The notes: a model not told the origin generated them from the letters alone. Shown: positions 8,349 to 17,342, numbered from the stretch's first letter. The stretch: 49,754 nucleotides of DNA from Nitrospirota bacterium (GCA_027623995.1 JAQBUF010000021.1:1-49754), one strand, 5' to 3'. Translations and numbers: made by a program.

Positions 8349-8529
8349 AGGACCTGAGAGAAAATACCTTGGACAATATCACGCCAAGATTTGGGTCAGA
8401 TTTGGACGGAACGATTGAGAAACACCCGAGGCATAGCACAGCTATGTTGAGGATGTTTCGATTGAGGCCCGTTCAAAGATGGCCAGAAGATTGGATGCGA
8501 GATGTCTAAGGTATTTTCTCTCAGGTCCT
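8349..8529. repeat. 181-bp near-complete palindrome inside the ribosomal operon
   Basis: The outer arms AGGACCTGAGAGAAAATACC (8349 on) and GGTATTTTCTCTCAGGTCCT (to 8529) are exact reverse complements. The pairing continues with mismatches through the whole spacer (for example AACGATTGAG against CTCAATCG) to a core CATAGCACAGCTATG. Transcribed, it would form one long hairpin between the trmD and rplS reading frames. The ribosome site of rplS lies just outside it. Confidence 0.85.
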
Positions 8530-8552
8530 GAATGAGGGGGAGGATCAAGACC

Positions 8553-8972
8553 ATGAATCGGCTGCAGCGACTTGAACAAATGTATCCAACAAACACTCTG
8601 CCAGACTTTGAAATTGGCGATAATGTCAAGGTGCATGTCAAAGTTATTGAGGGCGAAAAAGAACGTGTGCAGGTGTTCGAAGGCACAGTGATTGCCCGTA
8701 AAGGGAAAAAGTTTAGTGAAACATTTACCGTGAGAAAGATTTCTTACAGTGTCGGGGTGGAGCGTATTTTTCCGGTGAATTCTCCGAACATCGCCAAGGT
8801 TGAGGTGGTTCGGAAGGGGAAAGTCCGACGCGCAAAATTGTATTATCTCAGAGATAAAATTGGGAAGAAGGCCAAGGTTGCGGAACGAGAATATTCTCGG
8901 GTGGTAAAAGACAAAGCTAAAGCCAAGGCGGCTCTTGCAGCAGCAGCGGCAGACGAGACAACTGCTGAGTAA
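8553..8972 (+). CDS. rplS: 50S ribosomal protein L19
   Basis: Sits at the 30S-50S interface. Diagnostic stretches: [53 protein letters not shown] and [18 protein letters not shown]. The start at 8553 is preceded by GGGAGGATC; an in-frame ATG at 8532 would add seven non-family residues. At 139 residues it is longer than the usual ~115 because of a Lys/Ala-rich tail ([19 protein letters not shown]). The tail is probably disordered and solvent-exposed. Confidence 0.97.
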   Translation: MNRLQRLEQMYPTNTLPDFEIGDNVKVHVKVIEGEKERVQVFEGTVIARKGKKFSETFTVRKISYSVGVERIFPVNSPNIAKVEVVRKGKVRRAKLYYLRDKIGKKAKVAEREYSRVVKDKAKAKAALAAAAADETTAE

Positions 8973-9018
8973 TTCGCCTCGAGTGCAAGATCTCTGTGTC
9001 GTGCGATGAAGGGTAATC

Positions 9019-9675
9019 GTGGAACAGGACTCAGTTGCACTGATAACAGAAGGGCCCACTCAATTATTTGAGGAAGAGGCGCGTGTTTGTGGCTATCGAC
9101 GTGTGGCTGGATTAGATGAGGCCGGTAGAGGGCCGTTGGCTGGACCTGTCGTTGGTGCAGCGGTCATTCTTCCACGGCGATTTGTGTTGGAGGGGTTAGA
9201 CGATTCCAAAGAGGTGAGCCCTGAAAGTCGTGAGGTCTTGTTTGAGGGAATCACACAAGGTGCAAGGGCATGGGCGATAGGAGTCGCCACAGAACAGGAA
9301 ATTGACAGGATCAATATCCTGGAAGCCACTAAGCTGGCCTGGAGGCGGGCTCTGGAGCAGCTTTCTGTGGTGCCTGATTTTTTACTCATTGACGGCATGT
9401 CACTCCTTGGGGTCGTGATCCCTCAACGTGCGGTGGTGAAAGGGGATCGATTGTCTCTTTCGATTGCCGCAGCATCTATTCTTGCCAAAGTGTATCGTGA
9501 TCGATTGATGCTGGATTACCATCGTCGATATCCACAGTATCAGTTTCACCTACACAAGGGGTATCCCACGCCAACGCATTTGCGTCTTGTCCAAGAGTTT
9601 GGTCCCTGTCCCATTCATCGGCGTAGTTTTCAACCAATCAAAAATCTTCTTCACATTCATCAGGAGGATGTGTGA
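9019..9675 (+). CDS. rnhB: Ribonuclease HII
   Basis: Cuts RNA in RNA-DNA hybrids and excises misincorporated ribonucleotides. The GLDEAGRGPLAGPVVGAAVI motif carries the first two catalytic acids (D33, E34). LLIDGMSLLG carries the third, and SIAAASILAKVYRD the fourth with its conserved Ser/Lys. The family-typical KGYPTPTH follows. The start is GTG at 9019. Its TGA overlaps the GTG of yraN, as in many genomes where rplS-rnhB-yraN is an operon. Confidence 0.96.
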   Translation: MEQDSVALITEGPTQLFEEEARVCGYRRVAGLDEAGRGPLAGPVVGAAVILPRRFVLEGLDDSKEVSPESREVLFEGITQGARAWAIGVATEQEIDRINILEATKLAWRRALEQLSVVPDFLLIDGMSLLGVVIPQRAVVKGDRLSLSIAAASILAKVYRDRLMLDYHRRYPQYQFHLHKGYPTPTHLRLVQEFGPCPIHRRSFQPIKNLLHIHQEDV

Positions 9676-10058
9676 CATCCAATTCTCAGGTCTTTGGCAA
9701 GGAGGCTGAAGTCGCTGCTGAAAACACTCTTCGTCGCCAAGGTTATCGGATTTTAGGACGGAATCTCAGGTTCTCCAATGGAGAGCTTGATATTGTGGCC
9801 AAAAAAGATGAGACGATCGTGTTTGTCGAAGTGAAAGCTCGACGCACTGATCAGTTTGGAGGGGCTTCGTATGCCGTCACACCCAAAAAACAACAGCGGT
9901 TAATCCATTTGGCTGCGCAATATTTAGCTCAACATCAATTATCCCAATGCCTCTCCAGATTTGATGTCATCTGGTATCAGCATGATGCGCAGCAAGGTGG
10001 ACATTTAGAACATGTGGTGAATGCGTTTGAGGTGCCTGGTGACGATCTTCGATGGTAA
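9672..10058 (+). CDS. YraN/UPF0102 endonuclease-like protein
   Basis: A 128-residue protein with the restriction-endonuclease-like core of UPF0102: GYRILGRNLRFSNGELDIVA followed by TIVFVEVKARR, which holds the E/D-ExK metal-site residues. The biochemical role is poorly known; nuclease activity is inferred from the fold. It starts with GTG inside the rnhB stop (GTGA overlap) and has AGGAGG 4-9 bp upstream. It closes the rpsP operon; the next 161 bp contain no gene. Confidence 0.88.
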   Translation: MTSNSQVFGKEAEVAAENTLRRQGYRILGRNLRFSNGELDIVAKKDETIVFVEVKARRTDQFGGASYAVTPKKQQRLIHLAAQYLAQHQLSQCLSRFDVIWYQHDAQQGGHLEHVVNAFEVPGDDLRW

Positions 10059-10219
10059 CCAATTGGCTACTCAATGCTGTTGGCTGAACGTCTTAAATGG
10101 TTGCTTGGTAGATTGTCTGGGACCTTGGCCCCAAAGTTTTATTGATTAGTGATAGTTGTGATCGAACTGACGCGAGTCCATGGTTTCGTTCCTGATGGTT
10201 TTGAATACGCAATATTCTC

Positions 10220-10888
10220 ATGATTCAATTGTTCCATGTTTCGAAATTTTTTGAGCGGTGTACAGCACTGCATGATGTCACGGTACGAATCGAAAAGGGT
10301 GAATGTGTCTTACTCACGGGGCCTAGCGGGGCTGGCAAGACAACCCTGCTGAAATTAATTTTTGGGGCCGAGATTCCTGATGAAGGCCAAATTCTTGTCC
10401 AGAATCGCAATATCGCCAGGCTGAGAGAAGCCGACATTCCGTATCTGCGGCGAACGATGGGGTTTGTCTTACAGAATTTTAAATTGTTGCCAAAGAAAAC
10501 GGTCTTTGACAATGTCGCATTGCCGCTTATCATTCAAGGGGTGTCGCGGGCTGACTCAAAACGAAAAGTTGGGGAAGCCTTAAAGGCCGTAGGGATGAAT
10601 CATAAACACACGAGTCAAACTGGTGTGATGTCTGCTGGTGAACAACAGCGTGTGTGTATTGCCAGGGCCATCGTCAATAATCCGATTATTTTATTAGCCG
10701 ATGAACCTACAGGAAATTTGGATACCGTGTTGACTTCTGAAATCGTGGAGCTGTTCAAAACCATTCATGCGCGAGGCACGACGGTGCTGTTGGCCACACA
10801 TAATCAATCTGTGGTTGAAGAAATGAATGGACGTGTCTTGCATTTACAGGCTGGGCGAATGGTGTCGGATAAAGGTCCCGCCGCATGA
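10220..10888 (+). CDS. ftsE: Cell-division ATP-binding protein FtsE
   Basis: The cytoplasmic ATPase of FtsEX, which links the Z-ring to periplasmic hydrolase activators. Walker A GPSGAGKTT (34-42), ABC signature MSAGEQQRV, Walker B IILLADEPTGNLD and a switch His (LATHNQ) are present. The signature reads SAGEQ where FtsE usually has SGGEQ. The FtsE-specific region FVLQNFKLLPKKTVFDNVALP fits. The end overlaps ftsX by 4 bp (ATGA). Confidence 0.96.
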   Translation: MIQLFHVSKFFERCTALHDVTVRIEKGECVLLTGPSGAGKTTLLKLIFGAEIPDEGQILVQNRNIARLREADIPYLRRTMGFVLQNFKLLPKKTVFDNVALPLIIQGVSRADSKRKVGEALKAVGMNHKHTSQTGVMSAGEQQRVCIARAIVNNPIILLADEPTGNLDTVLTSEIVELFKTIHARGTTVLLATHNQSVVEEMNGRVLHLQAGRMVSDKGPAA

Positions 10889-11793
10889 GACGCCCTCTCT
10901 ATCTCATCCAAGAAGCCTTCGTCAATATTCGCATCAATCGAACAAGTGTGATGATTGGTATTATTACGACCGCATTTACCATTTCATGCTTTGGTCTTTT
11001 TGCGTTGCTGTATGGAAATCTTAAAAATCTTGCCGGGACACTTCAGCAGGATATTGAAGTCCTGGTCTATGTTCAGCCAGAGGCCTCTGACAAGATTGTG
11101 GAAGGCATTCGCCAACGCTTGGAAGGCGAGAAGGCCGTCAACGTACTCTCCTTTGTCTCTAAAGCTGAGGCATTGAAAGAATTCCATCAACAGTTTCCCG
11201 ATGAGTCCACGTTACTCCAAGGGATGGAGGAGAATCCCTTACCGGCCTCTTTTGTGGTGCAAATCTCCCCCCAGTTTCAAGAATCTGACTCGATTGAGGC
11301 GTTTGCAGAACGCATCAAGCAATTCCCGGGGGTGGAGCAAGTTCGGTATAGTCAGGATTGGATTGACACCCTCGCGTTGTTAGTGAGTTATTTTGAATTT
11401 GGCGCGATTGTCATTGGGTTGATCTTGGCGGTGGCGACGATTACGATCATCGCCAATACCGTTCGACTCTCCTTTTATTTGCGCAAAGAGGAAATCGAAA
11501 TTTTACGGCTTATTGGTGCTACCGGGTCATTCATTGCCACGCCCTATGTCATTGAAGGGGCCTTGTTGGGTGCCTGTGGCGGCGCGTTGGCTTTGGTCTT
11601 ACTCAAAGGGGTGTTTGAGTTCTTTTTGTTGGAAATAAATGCTTCAGGATGGTTCAGTGGGCTGGAGTCGGTATTGATTTTTTTCCCTTTTCAAACCTCG
11701 CTATTTTTAGTGTTGTCTGGGATGTTGTTAGGATGTGGCAGTAGCATTATTTCCGTGTTCGGATTAATGAGAGTGAGAAATGAGGCGACGTAG
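10885..11793 (+). CDS. ftsX: Cell-division protein FtsX
   Basis: The membrane partner of FtsE. One N-terminal membrane helix (about 24-44), a periplasmic domain with YVQPEASDKIVEGIRQRL, then three C-terminal helices (about 170-195, 220-245, 265-290). The FtsX/MacB core reads VATITIIANTVRLSFYLRKE and EEIEILRLIGAT. At 302 residues it is normal. FtsX uses its periplasmic loop to switch on an activator, here the EnvC-like gene that overlaps its 3' end by 14 bp. Confidence 0.95.
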   Translation: MRRPLYLIQEAFVNIRINRTSVMIGIITTAFTISCFGLFALLYGNLKNLAGTLQQDIEVLVYVQPEASDKIVEGIRQRLEGEKAVNVLSFVSKAEALKEFHQQFPDESTLLQGMEENPLPASFVVQISPQFQESDSIEAFAERIKQFPGVEQVRYSQDWIDTLALLVSYFEFGAIVIGLILAVATITIIANTVRLSFYLRKEEIEILRLIGATGSFIATPYVIEGALLGACGGALALVLLKGVFEFFLLEINASGWFSGLESVLIFFPFQTSLFLVLSGMLLGCGSSIISVFGLMRVRNEAT

Positions 11794-12973
11794 TCACATT
11801 CTAGGGGTGAGCATTGCCGTTACTCTTTCTTTGATGATGATGGTCGATCATACTGTGTTGGCTGGAAATGCCACGTTGCAGGATAAAATCAAAAAAGAAC
11901 GGAGTCATCTTCAGCAGCTAAAGCAGGAAATTCAGGAGACAAAAAAACAGCATAAAGAAACTCAAGAACAGCATGATGCGGTGCTGCAGTCCATTGAGAG
12001 CCTTGATCAGGAATTGCATCAGAAACAAAAAGAGTATGGTTCCATTTCTCAGGATATTCGAAAGACTGACCAGGAGCTAGGAAAGTTGAATCAGCAAACG
12101 AATCAATTGCAGGCGAGCTTAGAGCAGCGAGAACGATCTGTAAAAGCACGATTGCGTCGGTTATATATGGAGGGTCAAAGCGGATGGTTTCGACCCTTGC
12201 TGTCATCGGGTTCGTATTCGCAGTTTCAGCGTCGATTAACGTATCTGTCCTCGTTAGCGAATTGGGAGCAGGAGCTGCTCTCCCGATATCAATCCGATAT
12301 GAATGAGTTTATTCAGCTGAAAGATCAACAAGCCCGAGTGCGAAAGACGCTCCTTCGCAATAAACAGCGTACGGCGAAAAATCTTGAGGTGATGAAAGGC
12401 ATTAAAGGAAAAAAACAAGTCGTGTTGACGACCTTAAAACGTCAAACCCGTTCCCATGAGCAGGCACTTTCTGCATTGGAACGTGCTGAAGAACGAAAAG
12501 AATCTTTGCTAGACACCCTGCGGCAGAGTAGTCAAAAAGCTGATACAGATCAGAGCAAGCGCGTCGTGACTGTGCTGAAAAAGGGAGAGTTGCTCTGGCC
12601 GGCAGATGGGAGGGTCGTGGCAGCGTTTGGTCGCCAAAAACACCCAACGTTTAATACCTTTCTTAATAAGAAAGGCATTGAAATCCAAACGAGGGAAGGG
12701 AGTGATATTCGAGCGGTCTTTGGTGGCAATGTGGTGTTTGCTGATTGGTTGAAAGGGTATGGGTTGGTGTTGATCTTAGATCATCATAACGGATTTTTCT
12801 CCTTCTATGCCCATGCGTCAACACTTGCCGTTACGACAGGCAATGATGTGGCGAGCGGAGACGTGATTGGCCAAACCGGGGCCTCTGGCCTCACGGATAA
12901 AACTATTTTATACTTTGAATTGCGCAACGGCACTCAACCAGTTGATCCTGAGAAGTGGTTGGTACGTCGCTAG
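11780..12973 (+). CDS. envC: EnvC-like murein hydrolase activator
   Basis: A secreted 397-residue protein: signal peptide to about residue 28 (VLAGN), a long Gln/Lys/Glu-rich coiled coil (30-250) and a C-terminal LytM/M23 fold (about 275-397). The M23 metal ligands are mostly lost: the H-x3-D site is NKKGIEIQ and the final HxH reads YFEL; FYAHAS is kept. This matches EnvC, which is an inactive LytM protein that activates amidases when released by FtsEX. The position next to ftsX supports this. No amidase gene is in the window. Confidence 0.88.
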   Translation: MRRRSHILGVSIAVTLSLMMMVDHTVLAGNATLQDKIKKERSHLQQLKQEIQETKKQHKETQEQHDAVLQSIESLDQELHQKQKEYGSISQDIRKTDQELGKLNQQTNQLQASLEQRERSVKARLRRLYMEGQSGWFRPLLSSGSYSQFQRRLTYLSSLANWEQELLSRYQSDMNEFIQLKDQQARVRKTLLRNKQRTAKNLEVMKGIKGKKQVVLTTLKRQTRSHEQALSALERAEERKESLLDTLRQSSQKADTDQSKRVVTVLKKGELLWPADGRVVAAFGRQKHPTFNTFLNKKGIEIQTREGSDIRAVFGGNVVFADWLKGYGLVLILDHHNGFFSFYAHASTLAVTTGNDVASGDVIGQTGASGLTDKTILYFELRNGTQPVDPEKWLVRR

Positions 12974-13001
12974 TCGATTATTTTTAAAATAGGAAGTGAT
13001 T

Positions 13002-14327
13002 ATGATGGAAAAGGGACGATTCTCGAAGGTTTGGCTCACAAGTTTTATCGTGATGGCAACACTGGTGCTGGGTGTGGTGATTGGGAAGGGCTTGGAAAAA
13101 ACTGGCCATGCAAGTGAAACCTATGAAGAGTTGAAGACGTTTGCCGAGGTGTTGACTCAGGTAAAAAAACACTATGTCGAAGAAACCCCGACGAAAGATC
13201 TCATCCATGGGGCGGTCCGAGGCATGTTGGCGACCTTAGATCCTCATTCCTCATATATGACGCCTGACATGTATAAGGAAATGCAGGTTGAGACCAGAGG
13301 TGAATTTGGTGGACTAGGTATTCAAATCGGCGTCAAAGATCGCCGTATTACGGTGATTTCGCCTATTGAAGATACTCCAGCGCACGCCGCAGGCATTGAA
13401 TCTGGAGACGTTATCATCAAGGTCGATGATGCGCCGACCAAAGACTTGACGTTGATGGAAGCTGTTCAAAAGATGCGAGGACCCAAAGGGACCAAGGTCA
13501 CGTTGACCGTGGAACGGGAAAGTTCAAAAACTCCCCTGCAGTTTACCCTCATTCGGGATACGATAAAAATTCAAAGTGTCCGGTCACGAGTGCTTGATGA
13601 ACGCATTGGATACGTCCGTATTTCTCAATTTCAAGAGGCCACGGCTGAGGATTTAGGAAGGGAATTAGCCGAGCTTAAAGAAAAAAATATTCAGGGACTC
13701 ATTCTCGATTTGCGAAATAATCCTGGTGGTTTGTTGTCAGCGGCGGTAGGAGTGTCTGAACAATTTCTTGAATCAGATAAATTAGTGGTGTCGATTAAAG
13801 GTCGGGATGGGCGGAAAGATGAATACCGGGCTCGACTGCAATCGGAACATTATGAATATCCGATGATTGTGATGGTCAATCAAGGCTCCGCGAGTGCGTC
13901 GGAAATTGTGGCTGCTGCAATGCAAGATTGGGGGAAGGCCGTCATCATTGGGATGACGACTTTCGGCAAGGGTTCCGTTCAAACCATTCTCCCACTCTCC
14001 GATGGGTCAGGACTCAGATTGACGACGGCAAAATATTATACTCCGCGTGGGGAGTCCATCCACAATGTGGGAGTGAAACCAGATATCGTGATTGAACCAA
14101 AGCCCATTATCGTAGCGCAGGAGAAGTCTTCGGCTGCTGGAAACCCTGGGGAAGATGCCGTGGCAGTATCCACGCCAGAGAAAAAAGGTGGGACTGAAGC
14201 CTCAGAAGACAAGGAGAAAGATTTGAAAGCCCTTGAAGCGGAATTTATGAAGAAGGATGTGCAACTTCAAAAGGCCATTGAATTGTTGAAAACGTGGAAA
14301 GTCTTTAAGGAATTGCGTCCGCTTTGA
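13002..14327 (+). CDS. ctpA: S41 C-terminal processing peptidase
   Basis: A membrane-anchored serine protease of the CtpA/Prc family acting in the periplasm, often on cell-wall hydrolases and tail-marked proteins. It has an N-terminal anchor (11-30), a PDZ domain (about 95-175), the S41 core with VNQGSASASEIVAAAMQDW (catalytic Ser) and MTTFGKGSVQT (catalytic Lys323), and a charged C-terminal tail. The start is placed at ATG 13002 behind AGGAAG; GTG 12996 is possible. Location after ftsEX-envC is common and suggests control of division hydrolases. Confidence 0.94.
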   Translation: MMEKGRFSKVWLTSFIVMATLVLGVVIGKGLEKTGHASETYEELKTFAEVLTQVKKHYVEETPTKDLIHGAVRGMLATLDPHSSYMTPDMYKEMQVETRGEFGGLGIQIGVKDRRITVISPIEDTPAHAAGIESGDVIIKVDDAPTKDLTLMEAVQKMRGPKGTKVTLTVERESSKTPLQFTLIRDTIKIQSVRSRVLDERIGYVRISQFQEATAEDLGRELAELKEKNIQGLILDLRNNPGGLLSAAVGVSEQFLESDKLVVSIKGRDGRKDEYRARLQSEHYEYPMIVMVNQGSASASEIVAAAMQDWGKAVIIGMTTFGKGSVQTILPLSDGSGLRLTTAKYYTPRGESIHNVGVKPDIVIEPKPIIVAQEKSSAAGNPGEDAVAVSTPEKKGGTEASEDKEKDLKALEAEFMKKDVQLQKAIELLKTWKVFKELRPL

Positions 14328-14340
14328 GGGGACGCAATTC
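14310..14340. terminator. Hairpin between convergent ctpA and the Lrp-type gene
   Basis: GAATTGCGTCC (14310-14320) and GGACGCAATTC (14330-14340) are perfect 11-bp complements with a 9-nt loop. It overlaps the last codons of both genes. There is no clean T-run, so it may block convergent transcription rather than be a classic intrinsic terminator. Confidence 0.55.
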
Positions 14341-14584
14341 AGACGTTTAGGACGTTGAGGACAATAGCCGTGGTGGTTTTTCGGACTCCATCAACACTTC
14401 TCATTCTGGATAGCACTAAATCGTTTAATTCTTCCAGCGATTCCGCCTCAATGTCGACGATGATGTCGTAAGGCCCGGTGATGCCATAAACGTGTTTTAC
14501 CCCTGGAATTCTGGTAATGGTTTTACACGCACTCTTTGTATGATCTCCAATGACATCTACCATCACAAATGCTGAAATAGCCAT
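14339..14584 (-). CDS. Stand-alone Lrp/AsnC ligand-binding (RAM) domain protein
   Basis: An 81-residue protein that has only the effector-binding half of Lrp/AsnC regulators: AFVMVDVIGDHTKSACKTIT, then GVKHVYGITGPYDIIVDIEA and the closing VDGVRKTTTAIVL. The N-terminal DNA-binding helix-turn-helix is absent and no frame upstream encodes one. Such stand-alone domains form ring oligomers and may sense amino acids or partner with full regulators. It lies downstream of the helix-hairpin-helix gene on the same strand. Confidence 0.85.
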   Translation of the reverse strand: MAISAFVMVDVIGDHTKSACKTITRIPGVKHVYGITGPYDIIVDIEAESLEELNDLVLSRMRSVDGVRKTTTAIVLNVLNV

Positions 14585-14676
14585 CTTGTTTGGATCCTCT
14601 CGTACTTCAATAATTAGAAATTTCCGACGACAGTATTTGAATCGGCAGCCAACCTAGCAAAGACCTCCCATGTGCG

Positions 14677-15180
14677 TCAATCAGTGGTGGACTTCTCACG
14701 GAGTGATCTGATGGCCTCCAGTAATTCTTCCGTAGTTGCCGTGATTCCAGGCCGTGTACGTAGTAAATGAGAAGATGCAAGGGCCTCAAGATCGTCGAGG
14801 GAGTGAATCCCTAATCGAAAGTAAAGGTCGTGGATAATGGGTTCGGAAAATCCAGGAAGTGAAAGCCATTGTTTGGGGAGCTCCGGTAGCGGCGTACTCA
14901 GATCTTCATACGCGCGAATGGTGCCAGTTTTAAGGTACTCTTGAATTTTTCCGCCCAAGTCTTTTCCTATGCCAGGCAGCGAATCCACATCCCCTCGTTG
15001 AACGATACTGGCGATATCTTCCTCAAGCCCTGCAAGAGTAGCTGAGGCTCGACGATAGGCGCGGACTCGATACGGATTGGCCTCTTCCTTTTGTAAAAGT
15101 TCCGCCATGGTCAGGAAGAGATTGGCGATGGTGATGTTGGTTTGATGCATTTTGGTGGAGTCTTCGATAGGGCAGAACAT
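14677..15180 (-). CDS. Helix-hairpin-helix protein (N-terminal part of DNA polymerase X type)
   Basis: 167 residues. The order NITIANLFLTMAELLQKEEA, PYRVRAYRRASATLAGLEED, then DVDSLPGIGKDLGGKIQEYL is the 8-kDa/HhH portion of family X polymerases (PolX), with a second HhH-like repeat at WLSLPGFSEPIIHDLYFRLG. The polymerase and PHP domains are missing. It probably binds DNA. The start at 15180 has GGTGAG upstream; ATG 15150 (MHQTNIT) better matches PolX starts. Confidence 0.8.
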   Translation of the reverse strand: MFCPIEDSTKMHQTNITIANLFLTMAELLQKEEANPYRVRAYRRASATLAGLEEDIASIVQRGDVDSLPGIGKDLGGKIQEYLKTGTIRAYEDLSTPLPELPKQWLSLPGFSEPIIHDLYFRLGIHSLDDLEALASSHLLRTRPGITATTEELLEAIRSLREKSTTD

Positions 15181-15376
15181 GATTCGTTTCTCACCGATTA
15201 TATCTTTGGCGGATAAGGATTGCTATGCCAACCTTGTTGGCTTTCCAATCGATCGATTCGCACTCACTGTGAATCCATTGACAAGTATTTCCGGGGTCTC
15301 GTAGGATGTCTTTTGATATGTCCGTGTGATCCGAAAATGGCTTTTCCCCCCATCGTGGATTCAGAACATTAGCCCG

Positions 15377-15619
15377 ATGAACATTCAATTAAATGGCGAA
15401 CCGCATGAGGTAGAAGAGGAGACATCTGTTGGTGGTCTTTTGCAAAAATTAGACATTCGATTGGATCAGGTGGCGGTCGAAATCAATTTGGAAATTATGG
15501 ATAAACGTGATTTTGAAACCCGTATATTGAAAGACCATGATCGGGTAGAAGTCATGAGTTTTATCGGTGGAGGATCGATAGATCCTGTTCCTCTGATAAA
15601 TGTATGGGCAGGCCTCTAA
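15377..15619 (+). CDS. thiS: Sulfur carrier protein ThiS with C-terminal extension
   Basis: A ubiquitin-fold carrier whose C-terminal Gly-Gly is adenylated by ThiF and loaded with sulfur for thiazole synthesis by ThiG. The 80-residue product has [20 protein letters not shown] at its start and [10 protein letters not shown] at residues 57-66. Normal ThiS ends there; this frame runs on for 14 residues ([14 protein letters not shown]). Either the tail is removed after translation or a sequence change has displaced the stop. It lies 52 bp before thiG. I see no TPP riboswitch upstream. Confidence 0.85.
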   Translation: MNIQLNGEPHEVEEETSVGGLLQKLDIRLDQVAVEINLEIMDKRDFETRILKDHDRVEVMSFIGGGSIDPVPLINVWAGL

Positions 15620-15671
15620 TCTCTGGTACCTTTGTGGAGGGGTACCCTTAACCTTTAAGATCGAGAACATA

Positions 15672-16445
15672 ATGAATACAGATCGTTTAACTATTGCTGG
15701 GCGTGAATTTCGGTCCCGTTTGTGGGTAGGAACCGGGAAGTATAAAGATTTCGTTGAAACACAAAAGGCCATCGAGATGTCGGGAGCAGATGTGGTGACC
15801 GTTGCCGTGCGAAGGGTGAATATCACTGATCGCCATTCTGAAAATCTTTTGGATTACATCGATCCAAAGAAATATACCATTCTTCCTAACACCGCCGGCT
15901 GTTATACCGTCGAGGATGCCGTACGATACGCGAGGCTTGCCAGAGCCGCAGGGATATCCGATCTTGTGAAACTCGAAGTGATCGGTGATGAAAAAACATT
16001 GTTTCCTGATACGGCTGGCCTTCTTGAGGCCGCAAAAATTCTTATCAAGGAAGGGTTCATCGTGTTGCCCTATACCAATGATGATCCAATCGTGGCGCAA
16101 AAACTTGTGGATATTGGATGCCCGGCGGTGATGCCCTTAGCGGCACCGATTGGATCAGGCTTGGGTATTCGAAATCCTTACAATCTGAAGATCATTCTTG
16201 AAAACATTAAGGTGCCGGTGATCGTGGATGCTGGAGTCGGTACGGCCTCAGATGCGGCCTTGGCTATGGAGCTTGGCGCTGATGCCGTATTGATGAATAC
16301 GGCCATTGCTGGAGCCCAAGATCCGATTATGATGGCGGAAGCCATGAAGTATGGCATTGAGGCAGGAAGGCTTGCATATCGGGCTGGGCGCATTCCTCGG
16401 AAACTCTATGCCACCGCCAGCACCACGATTGAAGGCATGTTGTAG
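15672..16445 (+). CDS. thiG: Thiazole synthase
   Basis: Builds the thiazole phosphate ring from deoxyxylulose phosphate, dehydroglycine/iminoglycine and sulfur from ThiS. 257 residues; TIM-barrel family. The Schiff-base lysine lies in [16 protein letters not shown] (Lys100). Other conserved stretches are [43 protein letters not shown] and [20 protein letters not shown]. Start 15672 is chosen as the family start; an in-frame ATG at 15600 would overlap thiS and add unrelated residues. Confidence 0.97.
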   Translation: MNTDRLTIAGREFRSRLWVGTGKYKDFVETQKAIEMSGADVVTVAVRRVNITDRHSENLLDYIDPKKYTILPNTAGCYTVEDAVRYARLARAAGISDLVKLEVIGDEKTLFPDTAGLLEAAKILIKEGFIVLPYTNDDPIVAQKLVDIGCPAVMPLAAPIGSGLGIRNPYNLKIILENIKVPVIVDAGVGTASDAALAMELGADAVLMNTAIAGAQDPIMMAEAMKYGIEAGRLAYRAGRIPRKLYATASTTIEGML

Positions 16446-16507
16446 TCAAACGGCATGCGTGATCCGTTAAGTGTGTCAGGTTTGTCTTAACGTATGACGC
16501 AGCATGG

Positions 16508-17179
16508 ATGATGACTCACGATTATTTTGAATTGCCCCCTTTCATGCCTACCACCCATCTTCCTCCTCTTTACGTCGTGACAGATCGTCATCAGATTGGC
16601 GCAGGGGAGTTTCTCTCTGTTCTGGAGAATATTATTTCAGAAGGAGGGTTGATGCTCCAACTTCGCGAGAAAGATCTTCCGACCCGTACGTTATTAACGT
16701 GGGCTCAAACAATCCTGCCATGGGCTGAACGTTACCACGTTCCTTTTCTTATCAACGATCGTGTTGACGTGGTGCTGGCTACTGGTGCCCATGGTGTGCA
16801 CTTGCGAGGGAATAGTTTGCCAATTAATAAGGTGAGAGATTGCTTGGGCCCCGATCGTTTGATCGGGGTTTCCGTACATTCTGTGGACGAAGCTGTTCAG
16901 CGTGAAAAAGAGGGAGCCAGTTTTATTGTCCTTGGCCCGATTTATGATACGCCTTCCAAGCGCGCGTATGGATCTCCTCTAGGCACGACGATTCTTGAAG
17001 AAGCTTGCCAACGTTGCGAGATTCCGATTTTCGCTATTGGTGGCATGAGTGTGTCACGAGTGGCAGCCATAAAAAATACCGGAGCTTCTGGGGTTGCCGT
17101 AATCTCTTCAATCTTTCAATCAACCACGCCTGCTGAAATCGTCAAGCACTATACTACGCAACTTGGCGTATCTCCTTAG
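16508..17179 (+). CDS. thiE: Thiamine-phosphate synthase
   Basis: Joins thiazole phosphate and HMP pyrophosphate into thiamine phosphate. A 223-residue TIM barrel with LYVVTDRHQ, LMLQLREKDLPTRTLL, FLINDRVDVVLATGAHGVHL, GVSVHSVDEA, FIVLGPIYDTPSKR and PIFAIGGMSVSR. The N-terminus is about 16 residues longer than usual; a start at ATG 16541 (MPTTHLPPLYVVT) is possible. It ends the thiSGE group. The pyrimidine genes thiC/thiD and thiF/thiO are not in the window. Confidence 0.95.
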   Translation: MMTHDYFELPPFMPTTHLPPLYVVTDRHQIGAGEFLSVLENIISEGGLMLQLREKDLPTRTLLTWAQTILPWAERYHVPFLINDRVDVVLATGAHGVHLRGNSLPINKVRDCLGPDRLIGVSVHSVDEAVQREKEGASFIVLGPIYDTPSKRAYGSPLGTTILEEACQRCEIPIFAIGGMSVSRVAAIKNTGASGVAVISSIFQSTTPAEIVKHYTTQLGVSP

Positions 17180-17229
17180 TGTGAAATCCCCATCAATTCT
17201 ATTGCTTCTTTCTGAAAACCGGTGCTAGA

Positions 17230-17254
17230 ATTCCTCACGGTTGCATTGAGGAAT
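17230..17254. terminator. Possible hairpin after thiE
   Basis: ATTCCTCA (17230-17237) pairs exactly with TGAGGAAT (17247-17254) around a 9-nt loop, 50 bp past the thiE stop. A short T-tract (TTTTCTCCTTT) begins about 11 bp later, so termination would be weak. It separates thiamine genes from the proteasome promoter. Confidence 0.35.
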
Positions 17255-17342
17255 GAGCCGAGTCGTTTTCTCCTTTAACGACGGGCCTATTGGTGGTTTT
17301 ACTGGAAATCGTCAAGTAAATAAATCCCCGCGTTTTTATTGC

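Noticed and set aside
15190-15376. TPP riboswitch before thiS
   Set aside because: I looked for the CTGAGA and GATC-type core of the THI box and did not find it.
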